A stretch of 5,083 nt of DNA, taken from Spirochaetaceae bacterium. GTDB lineage: Bacteria; Spirochaetota; Spirochaetia; SZUA-6; Bin103. Positions 2,586 through 5,083 of this stretch are shown in pieces. A model generated the notes under the pieces. The model was not told the DNA's origin. It saw only the letters and a program-made list of their open reading frames with translations, and did no database searches. The stretch covers positions 1-5,083 of the forward strand of contig JAPOQV010000002.1 in assembly GCA_026710565.1 (NCBI GenBank). The letters run 5' to 3'. A program made the position numbers and the translations under genes. Position 1 is the first letter of the stretch. Each line of letters opens with the position of its first letter.

Positions 2586-5083
2586 CGACGGCGGGGTGGC
2601 GCTGAGCTGGACCGTGAGCAGCGACGGCGGCGCCGGGGGGGTGCGCTGGGAGTACCATCAAAGCGACACTGCGAACGCCGCCCCGGCCTGGCTGCCGGTG
2701 CCGGACAGCGGCCGGGGCGGCGCGCACGCGGCGAGGTACCGGGTGACCGGGCTGCGCAACGCCGAGACCTATCACTTTCGCGTGCGGGCGGTGAATGCGG
2801 TCGGCGCCGGCGCGGCGAGCGATGAGCGGAGTGCGGCGCCGACCGCCGTCACCGGGTTCACCGCGGTCGCCGGCGACCAGTCCATCTTCCTGCAGTGGGA
2901 CGACCCGGGCAACGCCGCGATCACCGCGTACCAGGTGCAGCACCGGCGCCAGGGGAGCGAAGGGCCCGCCGCCTGGACGGACATCGCGGGCAGCGGCGCG
3001 CGCACCACCTCCCATCGGCTCACCGGACTCGACAATGGCCAGCCCTACGAGGTCCGCGTGCGGGTGCGCTACGGCGCCGGCGTGAGCGTTCCGACCGCGA
3101 TCGCCAGCGCGACCCCGACGGCCGGCATCTGTACCCGCACGCCGGCGGTGCGCGACGCGATCCTCGCGCTGATACCCGACGTCACCGACTGCGCCCTGGT
3201 CACCGCACAGCACCTGTCCTCCGTCAGCGGCGACCTGGACCTGACCGGCAAGGACCTGGAGGCTCTGCGCGCGGGCGACTTCGCCGGCCTGCGGGCGCTG
3301 ACCGGGTTGCGCTTGTACGACAACCGCCTGGAGTCCCTGCCGGCGGGGCTGTTCGACGAACTGGACGCGCTGACGACACTGCGCCTGGGGCCGAACCGCC
3401 TGCGTGCGCTCCGGCCGGACCAGTTTCGGGGGCTCGACACGCTGACCGGGTTGAATCTCGAATCCAATGAGCTGGAATCGCTGCCGGACGGCGTCTTCGA
3501 CGAGCTGAGTGCACTGACCTGGCTGCACCTCGACGACAACCGCCTGCAGCGCCTGCCCGCCGGCGCGCTCGCCAACCTCGGTGCGTTGAACCAGCTCAGC
3601 CTCGAGAACAATGCCCTCGGCACCCTGCCGGAAGCGATGTTCGCGGGCGCCTCGCTGGAGTGGCTGGACCTGCGCGGCAATCCCGGCGCTCCGTTCACCC
3701 TGCCGCTGACGCTGCAACAGGACGGCGATGCGTTCCGGGTCGCCCTCGCTGCCGGCGCGCCGTTCGCAATCACCGTCGACTACCTGGTCGACGGCGGCAC
3801 CCCGTCGGACGGGACGGTGACGGTCGCGGCGGGCGCCACAACCAGCGCACACGTCCCGGTCGCGCCCAGCGGCGCGGGCGCGCCGACGGTAGCGCTCAGC
3901 AATCCGCGCACGTCGATCGACCAATTCTCGTTCCGCGTTCGCGGGATCGGCATTACCACGCCGCCGGCCCTGGCGTTCGCCCGGCGTCCGGCGGCGCCCA
4001 CCGGCATCAGTGCGCGGGCCGGTGACCGGAGCATCACGCTGAGCTGGTCCGATCCGGTCGACGTCACGATCGGCGGCTACGAGGTGCGCACCACGACCGG
4101 CGGCGTCACCGGCGACTGGGAACAGATAGCCGACAGCGGCCCGCACACCACCAGCCATACGCTGACAGGCCTTGCCAACGGCACCGCCTACGGGGTGGAA
4201 TTGCGCGCCCGCACCGGCGCCGGTCCCGGCCCGGCAGGCGCCGCGGTCACGGCAACGCCGCGCGGCGGCTTCTGCTCACGCACGCCGGCGGTACGCGACG
4301 CCATCGTCGCCATGATCGCCGGGGTGAGCGAGTGCGGCGCGGTCACCGCCGCGCATCTGGCCGCCGTCACCGGCAGCCTGGTCGTTTCGGGCCATGGGCT
4401 CGCCGCCCTGCTGACGGGCGACTTCGACGGGCTCGGCGGGCTGACCGCGCTCGACGTGAGCGGCAACCGATTGGCGGCGCTGCCGGCGGGCCTGTTCGAC
4501 GCGCTGGGCGCTCTGACCACGCTGGACCTCAGCGGCAACCTCCTGAACGACCTGCCGCCGGCGGCGTTCGCGTCGCTCGGCGCGTTGCGGACCCTGCGGC
4601 TGGACGACAACCTGTTCACGACCCTGCCGGCGGGCACGTTCTTCGGACTGGCCGCGCTCGATGCATTGGGGCTCACCGGCAACCCGGGCGCGCCGTTCAC
4701 GCTGACGGCGACGCTGGAACAGAGCGGGGAGTCATTCCGCGTGCGCACCGCCGCCGGCACGCCGTTCGAGATCCTGCAGAGCTACACGGTGGCCGGCGGC
4801 ACGCCGTCATCCGGCACCATCTGGGTGCCCGCCGGCGCCGACGAGAGCCTCGACGTGGCGGTCTCGCGCAGCGTACCGGCGACTCCGCCGACCGTCAGCC
4901 TGCACGGCACCATCACGGTCCCGCCGGCGTTCCCTGACCTGCGCGCCGCGGTGAGCGGCTCGCCACTCACCCTGGGGGGCGTACCGGCCGCGCCGACCGG
5001 CCTGGATGCCGGACCGGGCGACCGCGTCATCCTGCTGCACTGGTCCGACCCCGGCGATCCCGCCATCTCCGGCTACGAGGTTC
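2032..5083 (+). CDS. Continuation of the giant LRR/FN3 surface protein in the shifted frame (no stop before window end)
   Basis: This frame opens after a TGA at 2029-2031 and stays open to the last base. Meaningful protein begins at 2071 (LRDPSGNPVADF), the natural continuation of the SwmB-like domain interrupted upstream. Domain order: end of SwmB-like (to ~2133), a second beta domain with a His cluster (2134-2544), FN3-1 (~2548-2838), FN3-2 (~2839-3120), cap 2 plus LRR (3121-3702), beta domain (3703-3975), FN3-3 (~3988-4260), cap 3 plus LRR (4261-4704), beta domain (4705-4980) and the start of FN3-4. There is no signal peptide, and candidate starts near the beginning (GTG 2107, 2119) lack ribosome binding sites, so a separately translated product would stay in the cytoplasm. 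Repaired, the visible protein is 1435 residues. The C-terminal anchor, if any, lies beyond the window. Confidence 0.87.
2044..2071 (+). repeat. 10-bp tandem repeat (2.8 copies) that shifts the reading frame
   Basis: Period-10 tract with unit CGGCGGCTAC: exact copies at 2051-2060 and 2061-2070, a matching partial copy at 2044-2050 and one matching base at 2071. Ten is not a multiple of three, so each unit gained or lost changes frame. Upstream, ...RPATGGY is read in the frame of GTG 768; downstream, LRDPSGN is read one base over. Deleting any one unit gives RPATGGYLRDPSGN without interruption. Confidence 0.92.
2134..2544 (+). other. Second beta domain (SDPG-x(3)-TYG ... HxHxxHxxHH-x-VDGT)
   Basis: Reads GPTVRSVALVSDPGADATYG, then EIRVRLTFGEPVAV, AAYASGSGTAALDFTY and LLGDTLELHGGTI, ending HAHVGHDVHHQVDGT. 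This order of motifs is one I associate with a beta-sandwich module that often follows SwmB-like repeats in giant bacterial surface proteins ('SDPG.d.TYg..d.i.v...F.e.V ... AYaSGSGT..L.f.Y.V ... H..V..D..H.VDG'). It follows the disrupted SwmB-like domain directly. Its function is unknown, with a structural or adhesive role inferred. Confidence 0.6.
2548..3120 (+). other. Tandem fibronectin type III domains 1 and 2
   Basis: FN3-1 (about 2548-2838): PAKPALTVAPDDGGVALSW, then YRVTGLRNAETYHFRVRAVN and a final SAAPTA. FN3-2 (about 2839-3120): VTGFTAVAGDQSIFLQWDDP, then HRLTGLDNGQPYEVRVRV and ASATPTA. The landmarks (W of strand B, L-x-GL-x-N-x-x-x-Y-x-x-R-V) are standard for bacterial FN3 modules. 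FN3 arrays usually act as spacers in secreted or surface proteins. Confidence 0.88.
3121..3702 (+). other. Capped LRR block 2 (five full repeats)
   Basis: The cap has Cys codons at 3130 and 3190 with RTPAVRDAILAL between. Full 24-residue repeats start at 3289, 3361, 3433, 3505 and 3577, followed by a shortened last turn ASLEWLDLRGNPGAPFTL. Consensus positions (LP-x-G-x-F, N at the turn) hold throughout. Unlike block 1, the units are well diverged from each other in DNA and protein. Confidence 0.88.
3703..3975 (+). other. Post-LRR beta-rich domain, copy 2
   Basis: Contains FRVALAAGAPFAITVDYLVD, GGTPSDGTVTVAAGA and a later SFRVRGIGITTPPAL strand. Same motif order as copies 1 and 3. It leads directly into FN3-3 through RRPAAPTGIS. 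Confidence 0.6.
3988..4260 (+). other. Fibronectin type III domain 3
   Basis: PTGISARAGDRSITLSWSDP opens the domain, followed by GGYEVRT, HTLTGLANGTAYGVELRAR and AAVTATP. Strand-B Trp and the 'LTGL-N-x-x-x-Y' turn are conserved. It separates LRR blocks 2 and 3. Confidence 0.88.
4261..4704 (+). other. Capped LRR block 3 (three full repeats)
   Basis: The cap has Cys codons at 4273 and 4333 around RTPAVRDAIVAM. Full 24-residue repeats start at 4432, 4504 and 4576, with a final partial turn from 4648 ending TGNPGAPFTL. The cap and end-cap are more conserved between blocks 2 and 3 than the LRRs themselves. Confidence 0.87.
4705..5083 (+). other. Post-LRR beta-rich domain, copy 3, and start of FN3 domain 4
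   Basis: The beta domain (4705-4980) shows FRVRTAAGTPFEI and VAGGTPSSGTIWVPAGADES. FN3-4 begins PAAPTGLDAGPGDRVILLHW (from about 4984) and is cut off by the window end after SGYEV. The module pattern cap-LRR-beta-FN3 therefore repeats at least twice in full, and more copies may follow. Confidence 0.75.

Noticed and set aside
2047..4158. 703-codon open frame on the minus strand
   Set aside because: It is antisense to a frame with clear LRR and FN3 domains. Its translation is Arg/Gly/Ala/Val-rich with no domain, as expected of a GC-rich shadow.

Overview
The window is very GC-rich except for one AT-rich island at about 541-625. It holds parts of two protein-coding genes that diverge from a 588-base gap. 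Nothing in it fixes the taxonomy. Sec-type secretion, giant modular leucine-rich-repeat (LRR)/fibronectin surface proteins and a 'DTTLRDGEQ' acyltransferase fit an uncultured, high-GC, Gram-negative-like bacterium. A spirochaete or another marine or host-associated lineage is possible, but that is a guess from style of sequence, not a measurement.

Layout. (i) 1-179, minus strand: the first ~59 codons of an isopropylmalate/citramalate/homocitrate-synthase family enzyme, cut by the window edge. (ii) 180-540: a gap with no convincing intact gene. On the minus strand it contains a perfect 8-bp stem hairpin followed by a short T-tract in the enzyme's leader (possible attenuator), a 19-codon Ile-containing mini-ORF, and a stretch that looks like debris of an outer-membrane beta-barrel gene. 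(iii) 541-767: the AT-rich island carries a near-consensus sigma-70 promoter (TTGAGA, 18 bp, TATAAT). It is followed by a ~168-nt leader with nested inverted repeats and a 46-codon ORF whose stop overlaps the next start as GTGA. (iv) 768 to the window end, plus strand: one giant secreted protein, at least 1435 residues and incomplete at its C-terminus.

The giant protein has a Sec signal peptide, then three copies of a cysteine-bearing cap followed by 24-residue LRRs and a beta-rich domain. Between copies 1 and 2 lie an unrecognised two-cysteine region, a SwmB-like domain, a second beta domain with a histidine cluster, and two fibronectin type III (FN3) domains. Each later copy is followed by another FN3 domain. 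The natural inference is an adhesin or ligand-binding surface protein.

The most notable feature is that this gene is out of frame with itself. At 2044-2071 there is a 10-bp tandem repeat (2.8 copies) in the SwmB-like domain. Removing exactly one 10-bp unit joins the upstream frame to the downstream frame and restores the expected domain motif. As sequenced, the upstream frame runs on in nonsense to a TGA at 2583-2585, while the real frame continues open to the window end. This could be a phase-variation switch, a recent inactivating duplication, or an assembly/consensus error.
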